Shown: positions 8,616 through 15,734 of the stretch, piece by piece
Numbering within the stretch: position 1 is the stretch's first letter
Layout: each line of letters opens with the position of its first letter
Assembly: GCF_006539685.1 (NCBI RefSeq)
Contig: NZ_BJNM01000004.1
Location: 1-64,000 of the forward strand
Direction: 5' to 3'
DNA length: 64,000 bases
Source: Gluconobacter oxydans
Lineage (GTDB): Bacteria; Pseudomonadota; Alphaproteobacteria; Acetobacterales; Acetobacteraceae
Notes under the pieces: model-generated
Database searches by the model: none
Seen by the model: the letters and a program-made list of their open reading frames with translations, nothing else
Told to the model about the DNA's origin: nothing
Position numbers and translations under genes: made by a program

Positions 8616-11600
8616 ATGGCCGATACGACCAACGGAACCGACGACGTCACCTACAACAGCAGCGAAACCAGCTTTCACCAGCACGACTATGCCTGGGACT
8701 GGAATGGCTCCGCGATGGGTGGCGACTGGTCCGATCCGAGCAACTGGGTTCTGAAAAACAACGGCAATCCGGTGGACACGAACGGCGAGTCCTTCAGTAA
8801 CGATGCTATCCCCCAAAGCGAGCAGAATGCTGATGTTAATGTTGGCTACTCGGGCAACGCTACGCCGAACGTGGTCGTCTCCAACGCTGTACTTTACAAC
8901 CAGATCCGTAGCCTCAGCGTCTGGCAGAACAGCACCCTGAAGATTACTGCGCAGGGCGGAAATGGAAACGTTTTCGCAACGGCTGGTCTGGAAAACCACG
9001 GCACGATTATCATCGATACCCCGTCGAAGGTCGAACTCGGTGGCGTGCCGACGGGTGATGGCACCCTGACGATCATGAACAACGACGGGAACGTGACGTT
9101 TGATGACGCATATCTGAACAACGGTACGCTGAATCTGATCAACTCGACCCTCGGCAGCGTGGACGCTCCCGTTACCGTCTCCGGCGGTACGATCAACCTT
9201 CAGCAGAACAGCACGCTCGTTGCAGACCTGTATGGTGAAGGCTCCACGCTCAATGTCGATCCGGCAAGCGTCAACACCATCTATGTCAACGACCGCAACT
9301 CCAACAACAGCGGTTCCGTACAGGGCACCGTCATCAACGGTGTGTCCGAAAACACCCATTTCGGCATTCTGAGCGGCTCTTCCAAGCCGACCGCCGCCAC
9401 CTACACCGAGAACTCCGACGGGTCCTACACCCTGACGATCAATCTCGATAACGGTCGTTCCATCACCTACCCGACGGTTCATGTCGCAGACGGCTTCACG
9501 CCTGCTGCCCAGGCCACGATCGTCCAGGACGGATCGAACGGCTGGCTGGTTGAAGATGCCGGTACGAGCACGGCTTCGGCGTCTTATGCTACAAGCGATC
9601 TGCACCAGCAGATGGCTTCGACGGCCGCTGCTGCAGCCAGCGCCGGTGGTGACACCTCCCAGTACAGCACCAACGCCGTCAGCTATCACAATCACGATGC
9701 CGCATGGCGCTGGACCGGTCCCGCCACCGGCGGTGACTGGTACGATCCGAAGAACTGGACGCTGTATAACAGCAAGAACCAGCCCGTTGACACGACAGGT
9801 AATTCCTACAACGGCGACGCCATTCCGCAGAGCGAGCAGAATGCCGACGTCAATGTTGGCTATACCGGCAACACCACGTCGTTCACCGTTGTCGCCAACG
9901 CACCGTCCTACAACCAGATCCGCAGCCTCAGCGTCTGGCAGAACAGCACGCTGGAAATCACGGCAAATGGCGGTAACAACTACAACGGCTATGTCTTTGC
10001 CACGGCAGGCTTCGAAAACGACGGCACGATCCTGATCAACACCCCGTCGAAGGTTGAACTCGGCGGCGTCACGATGAACCGTGACGACGGTACGATCACG
10101 ATCATGAACAACGACAACAACGTCGTGTTCGATACCAACAACGTCAATAACGGCGGCACGATCAACCTGATCAACGCCACGCTGGGCTCGGCGACCAACC
10201 CGCTCTGGATCAGTGGCGGCACGGTCAACCTGTCGCAGGACAGCAGCCTGTTCCTGGATCCGAGCGAAAGCATCAACACCATCAATGTTGATCCTTCGAC
10301 GGTAAATACGGTTTATGTCGAAGCCAACGGCTTCCTGCATAACAACTCGGCCAACAACCAGAACATCGTCATCAACGGTGTGTCCGCCAACACGCATTTC
10401 GGTATCTCCGGTGTCACATCCGCTCCGACGGCTGCCACCTACACGCCGAATGACGATGGCTCCTACACCCTGACGATCACGCTGGCTGACGGTCGCGAGC
10501 TGACCTATGGCAACATCCATACGGCTGACGGTTTCACACCTGCTGCCACGGCATCCATCGTCCAGGACGGCACCAATGGCTGGATTGTCGAAGATGCCGG
10601 CGTCACGACCTGCTTCCTCGCTGGCAGCATGATCCGCACGCCGGAAGGTGATGTCGCTGTCGAGAGCCTGCGTCTGGGCAGCACGGTTCTGGCCTTCGTG
10701 AACGGCGAAGCCGTGGAGCGGACCGTGACTTGGGCTGGACGTGCGCACATGCTTGCCAAGGCTGGTCTGAGCGATGCCGAAGCCGGTTATCCGGTCCGCA
10801 TCCTGAAGGACGCGCTCGCCGAGGGCGTGCCTTACAAGGACATGCTGGTCACCCCGGAACACTGCCTGTTCCTGAACGGTGGTTTCGTGCCGGCGCGTAT
10901 GCTCGTGAACGGTCGTTCCGTGATCTATGACCGCTCCCTTCCGTCCTACGACTACTTCCACGTGGAAACGGCCGAGCACTCCGTCATCATGGCGGACGGC
11001 ATGCTGACGGAAAGCTATCTCGACACTGGCAACCGTCATTCCTTCCGCCAGAACGGTACCGTCGTTTCGCTCGGTGGCCGTGCACGCAACTGGAACGATG
11101 ATGCGGCAGCCCCGCTGGTTGTCAGCCGCGAAGTGGTCGAGCCGATCTTCCGTGAGATCGAGGCCCGCGCCATCGCAGCCGGTCTTGAAAACACCATCGA
11201 GGCTCCGGCCCTGACCGAAGATGCCGGTCTGCACCTCGTCACCAGCACGGGTCAGACCATCCATCAGGTCCGGACGGCCAATGGCCGCGCGATGTTCATG
11301 ATCCCGTCCGATGTGACGGAAGTGCGCCTCGTGTCCCGTACCTTCCGTCCGAGCGAAACGGTCGGACCGTTCGTGGATGACCGCCGTCAGCTCGGCGTTC
11401 TGGTTGGTGAAGTCACGCTGTTCGACTCGGGCAACACAATCCGCATCGATCAGCATCTGACCGATGCCGGCCTGGCAGGCTGGGACGTTCAGGACGATGC
11501 GGCCGCCCGCTGGACCAACGGCAACGCTGTGCTGTCCCTGACGGCCCGCCAGCCGAACAGTCTCGGTATGCTGGCCATTCAGGTTCTGGCCGCAGGTCCG

Positions 11601-11648
11601 TACGTGCTGGTTTCCGAAGGTGAAGCCGAAACGGCTCACACCGCCTGA
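8616..11648 (+). CDS. Tandem-repeat surface-type protein with C-terminal Hint domain
   Basis: The 1010-residue protein has two near-identical ~300-residue modules (about 21-320 and 358-662). Both share GGDW.DP.NW, AIPQSEQNADVNVGY, YNQIRSLSVWQNSTL, TPSKVELGGV, NTHFGI and the ending VEDAG. They are Asn/Thr/Gly-rich and look like beta-strand repeats of adhesins. A Hedgehog/intein (Hint) domain follows: Cys666 in TTCFLAGSMIRTPEG is the nucleophile position and TPEH (746-749) is the conserved histidine block. No C-terminal HN dipeptide is evident, so Hog-type cleavage rather than splicing is more likely. A ~190-residue tail follows. No classical signal peptide is seen. Start is MADTTNGTDD at 8616. 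The role (released or covalently attached surface protein) is inference. Confidence 0.8.
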   Translation: MADTTNGTDDVTYNSSETSFHQHDYAWDWNGSAMGGDWSDPSNWVLKNNGNPVDTNGESFSNDAIPQSEQNADVNVGYSGNATPNVVVSNAVLYNQIRSLSVWQNSTLKITAQGGNGNVFATAGLENHGTIIIDTPSKVELGGVPTGDGTLTIMNNDGNVTFDDAYLNNGTLNLINSTLGSVDAPVTVSGGTINLQQNSTLVADLYGEGSTLNVDPASVNTIYVNDRNSNNSGSVQGTVINGVSENTHFGILSGSSKPTAATYTENSDGSYTLTINLDNGRSITYPTVHVADGFTPAAQATIVQDGSNGWLVEDAGTSTASASYATSDLHQQMASTAAAAASAGGDTSQYSTNAVSYHNHDAAWRWTGPATGGDWYDPKNWTLYNSKNQPVDTTGNSYNGDAIPQSEQNADVNVGYTGNTTSFTVVANAPSYNQIRSLSVWQNSTLEITANGGNNYNGYVFATAGFENDGTILINTPSKVELGGVTMNRDDGTITIMNNDNNVVFDTNNVNNGGTINLINATLGSATNPLWISGGTVNLSQDSSLFLDPSESINTINVDPSTVNTVYVEANGFLHNNSANNQNIVINGVSANTHFGISGVTSAPTAATYTPNDDGSYTLTITLADGRELTYGNIHTADGFTPAATASIVQDGTNGWIVEDAGVTTCFLAGSMIRTPEGDVAVESLRLGSTVLAFVNGEAVERTVTWAGRAHMLAKAGLSDAEAGYPVRILKDALAEGVPYKDMLVTPEHCLFLNGGFVPARMLVNGRSVIYDRSLPSYDYFHVETAEHSVIMADGMLTESYLDTGNRHSFRQNGTVVSLGGRARNWNDDAAAPLVVSREVVEPIFREIEARAIAAGLENTIEAPALTEDAGLHLVTSTGQTIHQVRTANGRAMFMIPSDVTEVRLVSRTFRPSETVGPFVDDRRQLGVLVGEVTLFDSGNTIRIDQHLTDAGLAGWDVQDDAAARWTNGNAVLSLTARQPNSLGMLAIQVLAAGPYVLVSEGEAETAHTA
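8676..9560 (+). repeat. Passenger module 1 of the Hint protein
   Basis: First copy of a ~900-bp intragenic duplication, from the HQHDYAWDWNG codons to VEDAG. Long stretches are identical at protein level to copy 2 (AIPQSEQNADVNVGY, QIRSLSVWQNSTL). The copies have diverged at synonymous and non-synonymous sites, so the duplication is not recent. Confidence 0.85.
9687..10598 (+). repeat. Passenger module 2 of the Hint protein
   Basis: Second copy of the module, from HNHDAAWRWTG to VEDAG, directly followed by VTTC, where the Hint domain begins. Differences from copy 1 are small insertions (NNYNGYV, TMNRDD) and substitutions in the middle third. Confidence 0.85.
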
Positions 11649-11670
11649 GACCAGACGGTCTGAAACGGAA

Positions 11671-11705
11671 AAAGCCTCATCCCTTCGGGGATGAGGCTTT
11701 TTTTT
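11671..11705 (+). terminator. Rho-independent terminator of Hint gene
   Basis: AAAGCCTCATCCC / GGGATGAGGCTTT is a 13-bp stem with a TTCG tetraloop, followed by eight or more Ts. It lies 22 bp past the stop codon. Confidence 0.93.
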
Positions 11706-11746
11706 GTCCATTCTCCCCGTGTGGGTGTAGGGCAAGGCCCCAACGG

Positions 11747-11776
11747 AAAAAGGCGCCCCTGTATGGGACGCCTTTT
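11747..11776 (-). terminator. Terminator of TonB-dependent receptor gene
   Basis: AAAAGGCGTCCC pairs with the opposite arm GGGGCGCCTTTTT (one mismatch) around a 4-nt loop on the minus strand. It starts about 25 bp past the receptor stop. Confidence 0.75.
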
Positions 11777-11801
11777 CTTGTAGGATAGTCTGAAAACGGG
11801 C

Positions 11802-14444
11802 TCAGAAGTTGGCGTTGATCCGTCCGTAGTAGTAACCGCCGGTGATGGGCACCTGCAGCGAGAACTGATCGTAGATCTGGGCGCCGCGGGAGTTGTTGAC
11901 CTGCTGGACGCGACGGGGGCGGACGTTGAAGATGTTGTTCGCGCCGATCGCCAGATGCCAGTTGCTGTTGAAGCGGTAGCCGACTTCGATATCCGTCAGC
12001 CAGCGCGGCGTATTCTTGAACTGCGCAAAGCAGCTGTTGGAATAGGCCAGGCTTCCACCGCTCGGGCAGGGGAGCGTCTTGTCCGTCCAGTCATAGTAGG
12101 TCAGCATGGACGTGGTTTCGCCATACCGTGTCTGGCGGACGTTGAAGTCCCATTTTCCGACCGTATATAGCGCGTTCAGGATGATCTTGCTGCGCGGATA
12201 GGCGGTCGTGATGTAGGCGATGTTCTGCGCATTCAGCAGCGGATTGCCGTTGGTGTCGGTACCGTTGTGGTGCAGGCGCGTGCGGTTCAGGTCCAGCGCC
12301 ATGCTGAGGTTCAGGTTACCGGCATTGTGGAAGCGGATCATGTAGTCCGCCTTGATATCCAGACCCTGCGTGCGGGTGCTGGCGCCGTTGGTCATGTAGT
12401 ACGCGGATACGTTGTCGGCCGTGATGCTGTTAAGCGGCAGGGAGTATCCCATGGCCTCGATGGCCTCGATGGCGGACTCGCCCTTGACGGTGCCACCACC
12501 CACGATGCGGTCACGCAGATTGATCTGGTAGACATCCGCTTCGACGTGGAAGTTCTTCACCGGCTCCACGACGATACCGCCGCTGGCACTGACGGAACGT
12601 TCCGGCTTCAGGGCGCTTGCCCCTAGGACGCGGGCGGCCGTTGAGCTGACGGGCAGCAGGCCGGAAGCGCCGGTCGGATCCACGTTCATGGCGCTGTAGT
12701 GCTGCTCGGCCAGCGTCGGCGCACGGAAGCCGGTGCTGATGGTGCCACGAAGCGCAATCTTGCTCGTCACGTCATAACGGGTCGAGACCTTGCCGTTCTC
12801 CGTGTTGCCGACATCGGTGTAGTGCTCGAAGCGGCCGGCGAAATCGAGATCCCAGTGCTTGAGGGGGTGGAAGTCGCCATCGACATAGGCCGCCCAGATG
12901 TCGCGGCTCCAGTTGCCGGCGCTGTTGGGACCGAGACCGGCATAGCCCTGCGTCCCGCCCAGTTCATAGGATGGCGGAGTACCGGCCTTGATCTGATAGG
13001 TTTCGAGGCGATGCTCGCCACCAAAGGCCAGCGTCATCGGAACGGTATGGGCGATGTTGAACTGGCGGCGGAAGTCCAGATTGTTGGTCCACTGCGCCAT
13101 GCGATAGGTCTCGGCGCGCGTGGAGCTGGGCGACCAGCCGCAGCCATCGGTCGAATAATAGGACGAGGTCGGATCGGTCGAGCAGGTGCTGGCGAGCATG
13201 CCTGTATTGGCGGTGTTCTTGTTGCCGATCTTGTTGCCGTCAGCACCATAAGTGGTGCTCAGGTCCCAGTCGAAACCAAAGAAATTGTCGCCTTTGAGGC
13301 CGAGCGTGGCGGCGTAATCGTTTTCTTCCGATGTTTCGAGCGGGGAGAAGCCAGCCGGGTACATGGTCGGCGCGATCGCCGGGGTCCGGTAGTTTTCGTA
13401 CGCTTCGCCATGGCGGTGCATGTAGGTGATGAGGCCGTAGAAATTCACGCCTTCGGTAATGGTCTTGCCGAAATCGATGGCGAGGCTTTCGCGGGTTTCT
13501 TCGGGCGTGCTCATGATCTTGTTGGAATCAGCGGGCACGTTCATCGCGTTCGGAACGACACCGTTATAATATCCGGTCGTGGTGGCGTTGTTGGGCCAGC
13601 TTCCGATCAGGCGGTGGTCGCGTGCGCCGACGACCATGTGGTCGGTGTGGTAGACTTCGCCGCTGATGTGCAGGTAGCCGTCATTGCCCCATTTTACGCC
13701 ACCATCGGCGTCCACCTTGTACTGCCAGCCGTCGCCGTTATAGGCGTTCGCACCGGTCTGCACCGAAGTGTGCATGCCGTGAGCCTGCTTCTTGGTGATG
13801 ATATTCACCACGCCCGCAATGGCGTCGGAGCCGTACATCGCGGCGGCACCGTCTTCCAGCACTTCGATATGGTCGATGGCGCTGGCGGGGATCGTGTTCA
13901 GATCAGCACCCGTGGAGCCGAACTGCGGGCCGGCATCGGCCGTGATGTTGGCCGTGTTGTGGCGGCGCTTGCCGTCTACCAGGACCAGGACTTCGTTCGG
14001 CCCAAGGCCGCGCATCTGGATGGAAGACGTCAGGGCGGAAGAATCCGCGCCCATGGCCTGCACGTTGATGGAGGCATAGGTCCGGGTCAGGGCATCCGCG
14101 ACGTTCATCATGCCGGAATGGCGCAGTGTTGCAGCCGAAATCACGCTGACGGGGGACGAGCTTTCACGGGCCTTGCGGTTGGTCGCATGGGTCCCGGTGG
14201 TGACGTTGATTGTCTCGGCTTCGCCCGTGAAATTGACGTCCGTCTTCTTCTTGCGGGGGGCGACAACGGCGGGTGTGGCCGTCGTAGCCGCAGGATGGGC
14301 AGCACTGTGAGCGGCGCTGCTGGGTTTAGCGCTGTGATGGCGTGTGGCGGGATGCGCCGTGGTGGTTGCGGCCAGGGCAGACATGCAGGGCATGACGGAA
14401 ACTGCCGTCGTTACGAGCAGGGAGATGCGATGCCGGGATTTCAT
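11802..14444 (-). CDS. TonB-dependent outer membrane receptor
   Basis: Energised outer-membrane transporter, likely for an iron complex or other scarce nutrient; the substrate cannot be read from sequence. The 880-residue precursor starts with a signal peptide (MKSRHRISLL...MSALAA). A low-complexity Ala/His/Thr-rich stretch follows, then a TonB-box-like ETINVTTG near residue 78. The plug domain is SSSPVSVISAATLRHSG, QMRGLGPNEVLVLVDGKRR, DLNTIPASAIDHIEVLEDG, ending GVVNIITKK. The remaining ~650 residues are an aromatic-rich beta-barrel that ends YGRINANF with the expected terminal Phe. It stands alone, without FecIR-type regulators, and is convergent with the Hint gene. Confidence 0.93.
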   Translation of the reverse strand: MKSRHRISLLVTTAVSVMPCMSALAATTTAHPATRHHSAKPSSAAHSAAHPAATTATPAVVAPRKKKTDVNFTGEAETINVTTGTHATNRKARESSSPVSVISAATLRHSGMMNVADALTRTYASINVQAMGADSSALTSSIQMRGLGPNEVLVLVDGKRRHNTANITADAGPQFGSTGADLNTIPASAIDHIEVLEDGAAAMYGSDAIAGVVNIITKKQAHGMHTSVQTGANAYNGDGWQYKVDADGGVKWGNDGYLHISGEVYHTDHMVVGARDHRLIGSWPNNATTTGYYNGVVPNAMNVPADSNKIMSTPEETRESLAIDFGKTITEGVNFYGLITYMHRHGEAYENYRTPAIAPTMYPAGFSPLETSEENDYAATLGLKGDNFFGFDWDLSTTYGADGNKIGNKNTANTGMLASTCSTDPTSSYYSTDGCGWSPSSTRAETYRMAQWTNNLDFRRQFNIAHTVPMTLAFGGEHRLETYQIKAGTPPSYELGGTQGYAGLGPNSAGNWSRDIWAAYVDGDFHPLKHWDLDFAGRFEHYTDVGNTENGKVSTRYDVTSKIALRGTISTGFRAPTLAEQHYSAMNVDPTGASGLLPVSSTAARVLGASALKPERSVSASGGIVVEPVKNFHVEADVYQINLRDRIVGGGTVKGESAIEAIEAMGYSLPLNSITADNVSAYYMTNGASTRTQGLDIKADYMIRFHNAGNLNLSMALDLNRTRLHHNGTDTNGNPLLNAQNIAYITTAYPRSKIILNALYTVGKWDFNVRQTRYGETTSMLTYYDWTDKTLPCPSGGSLAYSNSCFAQFKNTPRWLTDIEVGYRFNSNWHLAIGANNIFNVRPRRVQQVNNSRGAQIYDQFSLQVPITGGYYYGRINANF

Positions 14445-14544
14445 TACTACTTCTATACCTCCATGAGACGCCGCTCTTGGGTTCAGAGGGGGTTTCTGGA
14501 TAGTAATGATAAAAATTCGTTACATGAAAGCAGCAAAAATGATT

Positions 14545-14573
14545 CTTGCAACAGATTTCCGTCCTGTTGCAGA
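14545..14573. promoter_or_regulatory. Inverted repeat upstream of TonB receptor
   Basis: TGCAACAG-N9-CTGTTGCA has perfect 8-bp arms (14547-14554 and 14564-14571), about 110 bp upstream of the receptor start. The architecture suits a dimeric regulator operator; it does not resemble a Fur box. The rest of 14445-14724 is AT-richer than its surroundings and shows no gene. Confidence 0.4.
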
Positions 14574-14724
14574 ATAGCAACAAGATGTTTGTGCTTCCGA
14601 AAAACAAGAAATGAAATTCCGAAAGGAATATGCTTTGAGAAACATATTTCCGATTGAGGGGGCGGGATGAGCCGGAAGTGCTGTAGGGAAGGAGAGCCTT
14701 GTTACTTTAACGCACCAATCAGTG

Positions 14725-15147
14725 TCAGTCGTCCAGGCGGACCTTGCGGTTGTGTTTGATGCCGGCCCGGTGTGATTTTCCGTCAAGGCGACGCTGCCGG
14801 GCTGCTCTTCCGGGACGGGTGGCTACGCGGAAAGTGGGGCGGTGAGCCGCCTTGCGGATCAGCTCTGCCAGGCGTTCGATGACGTCCTCACGGTTTCTCT
14901 GCTGTGTGCGAAAACGGCGACCCGTAATGATGATTTCGCCATTCTGGGTCGCCCGGCTGCCTGCGAGTTCGATCAGGCGTGTCCGGATGCGGTCTGACAG
15001 GGCCGGAGAGCGCGCGGCATCGAACCGGAGCTGTGCGGCCGTGGCCACCTTGTTGACGTTCTGTCCTCCCGGCCCGGAGGCCAGGATATAGGTGACTTTC
15101 AGTTCGTCCTCTTCAATCCGCAGACCGGGAAGAATCTCGATGGGCAT
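14725..15147 (-). CDS. arfB: Alternative ribosome-rescue factor / peptidyl-tRNA hydrolase
   Basis: ArfB (YaeJ) releases stalled peptides by hydrolysing peptidyl-tRNA on ribosomes whose mRNA lacks a stop codon. The 140-residue protein has the catalytic GGQ in ILASGPGGQNVNKVATAAQL near residue 27 and lacks the stop-codon recognition domain of RF1/RF2. It ends in a long Arg/Lys-rich tail (RPGRAARQRRLDGKSHRAG, then KHNRKVRLDD), the part that enters the empty mRNA channel. Length and both hallmarks match the family. Confidence 0.93.
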   Translation of the reverse strand: MPIEILPGLRIEEDELKVTYILASGPGGQNVNKVATAAQLRFDAARSPALSDRIRTRLIELAGSRATQNGEIIITGRRFRTQQRNREDVIERLAELIRKAAHRPTFRVATRPGRAARQRRLDGKSHRAGIKHNRKVRLDD

Positions 15148-15340
15148 CTGTTTCTTCCTTTCGGACTGGAAAAGGGGTGGCTGTGGTCAGGAAACGCAGG
15201 ACGTCGCGCCCATAGCCTCTTTCGGCGCGGGAGACCATGAAGCGAGGTGTCGCATTGTCCGGTGGATGGGGACGAAAGCCTGTTTTTCCGGATGGCGAGG
15301 TTGACGCCCTCATGGGTTGTGAGGTAGCCAGCGTGCGGAT

Positions 15341-15416
15341 GAACCGGTAGCTCAGTTGGTAGAGCATTCGACTTTTAATCGAATGGTCCTGGGTTCGAGT
15401 CCCAGCCGGTTCACCA
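15341..15416 (+). tRNA. tRNA-Lys (anticodon TTT)
   Basis: The 76-nt cloverleaf has acceptor GAACCGG/CCGGTTC, D-arm GCTCAGTTGGTAGAGC, anticodon stem TTCGA/TCGAA with loop CTTTTAA (anticodon TTT at 15374-15376), T-arm CTGGGTTCGAGTCCCAG and an encoded CCA. It reads AAA/AAG codons. The flanking 15148-15340 shows no convincing gene. Confidence 0.98.
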
Positions 15417-15528
15417 TTTTCCTGCGAATTCTGAAAATACCATTCTGTCTCTGGCGGGACAGGTTGTGGCGCGTGGCGGTCTGGCGGCGTAGTGTGACGC
15501 GAGGAAACGATAATAAGAGGAAACGCTG

Positions 15529-15690
15529 ATGACGCGCGTTCGGATTGGGGTGGCGCTTGCGCTGCTGGCAGCTCTTGCGGCCTGTGGCCCGGATTATGGT
15601 GGTCAGGGATCGCGGCAGTTCCGCGGCGATGACTATGGAAATGTCGGGGCGGGCCGGAGCAGCTACGGCTATCAGGGTGGTCCGACCTGA
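15529..15690 (+). CDS. Small Gly/Tyr-rich lipoprotein
   Basis: This 53-residue product starts MTRVRIGVALALLAALAAC: a short basic n-region, a hydrophobic core and lipobox LAAC (Cys19). The mature ~35 residues are Gly/Tyr/Ser-rich (PDYGGQGSRQF, YGNVGAGRSSYGYQGG). AAGAGG lies ten bases before the ATG. It sits alone between tRNA-Lys and the convergent sucA. Function unknown; small, probably membrane-anchored and periplasm-facing. Confidence 0.65.
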   Translation: MTRVRIGVALALLAALAACGPDYGGQGSRQFRGDDYGNVGAGRSSYGYQGGPT

Positions 15691-15734
15691 GTTTTTCTCA
15701 GGCCGGGAAGGTTCAGGACAGGGCGTCCTGAACC
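15686..15734. terminator. Paired hairpins between convergent lipoprotein and sucA
   Basis: CCTGAG-TTTTT-CTCAGG overlaps the lipoprotein stop. GGTTCAGGAC-N5-GTCCTGAACC (15710-15734) overlaps the sucA stop. Neither has a clear T-run, so termination is plausible but not certain. Confidence 0.4.

Noticed and set aside
9590-9690. Possible frameshift or intein between the two Hint-protein modules
   Set aside because: The frame is continuous; the segment is an Ala/Ser-rich linker and no Hint motifs occur there.
8541-11735. 1064-codon open frame antisense to the Hint gene
   Set aside because: High GC at third positions keeps the complement free of stops. The plus strand shows clear domains, a terminator and a plausible start; the antisense translation has no recognisable motif.
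12699-14657. 652-codon open frame antisense to the TonB receptor
   Set aside because: Shadow of a codon-biased gene; the receptor shows signal peptide, plug and barrel features.
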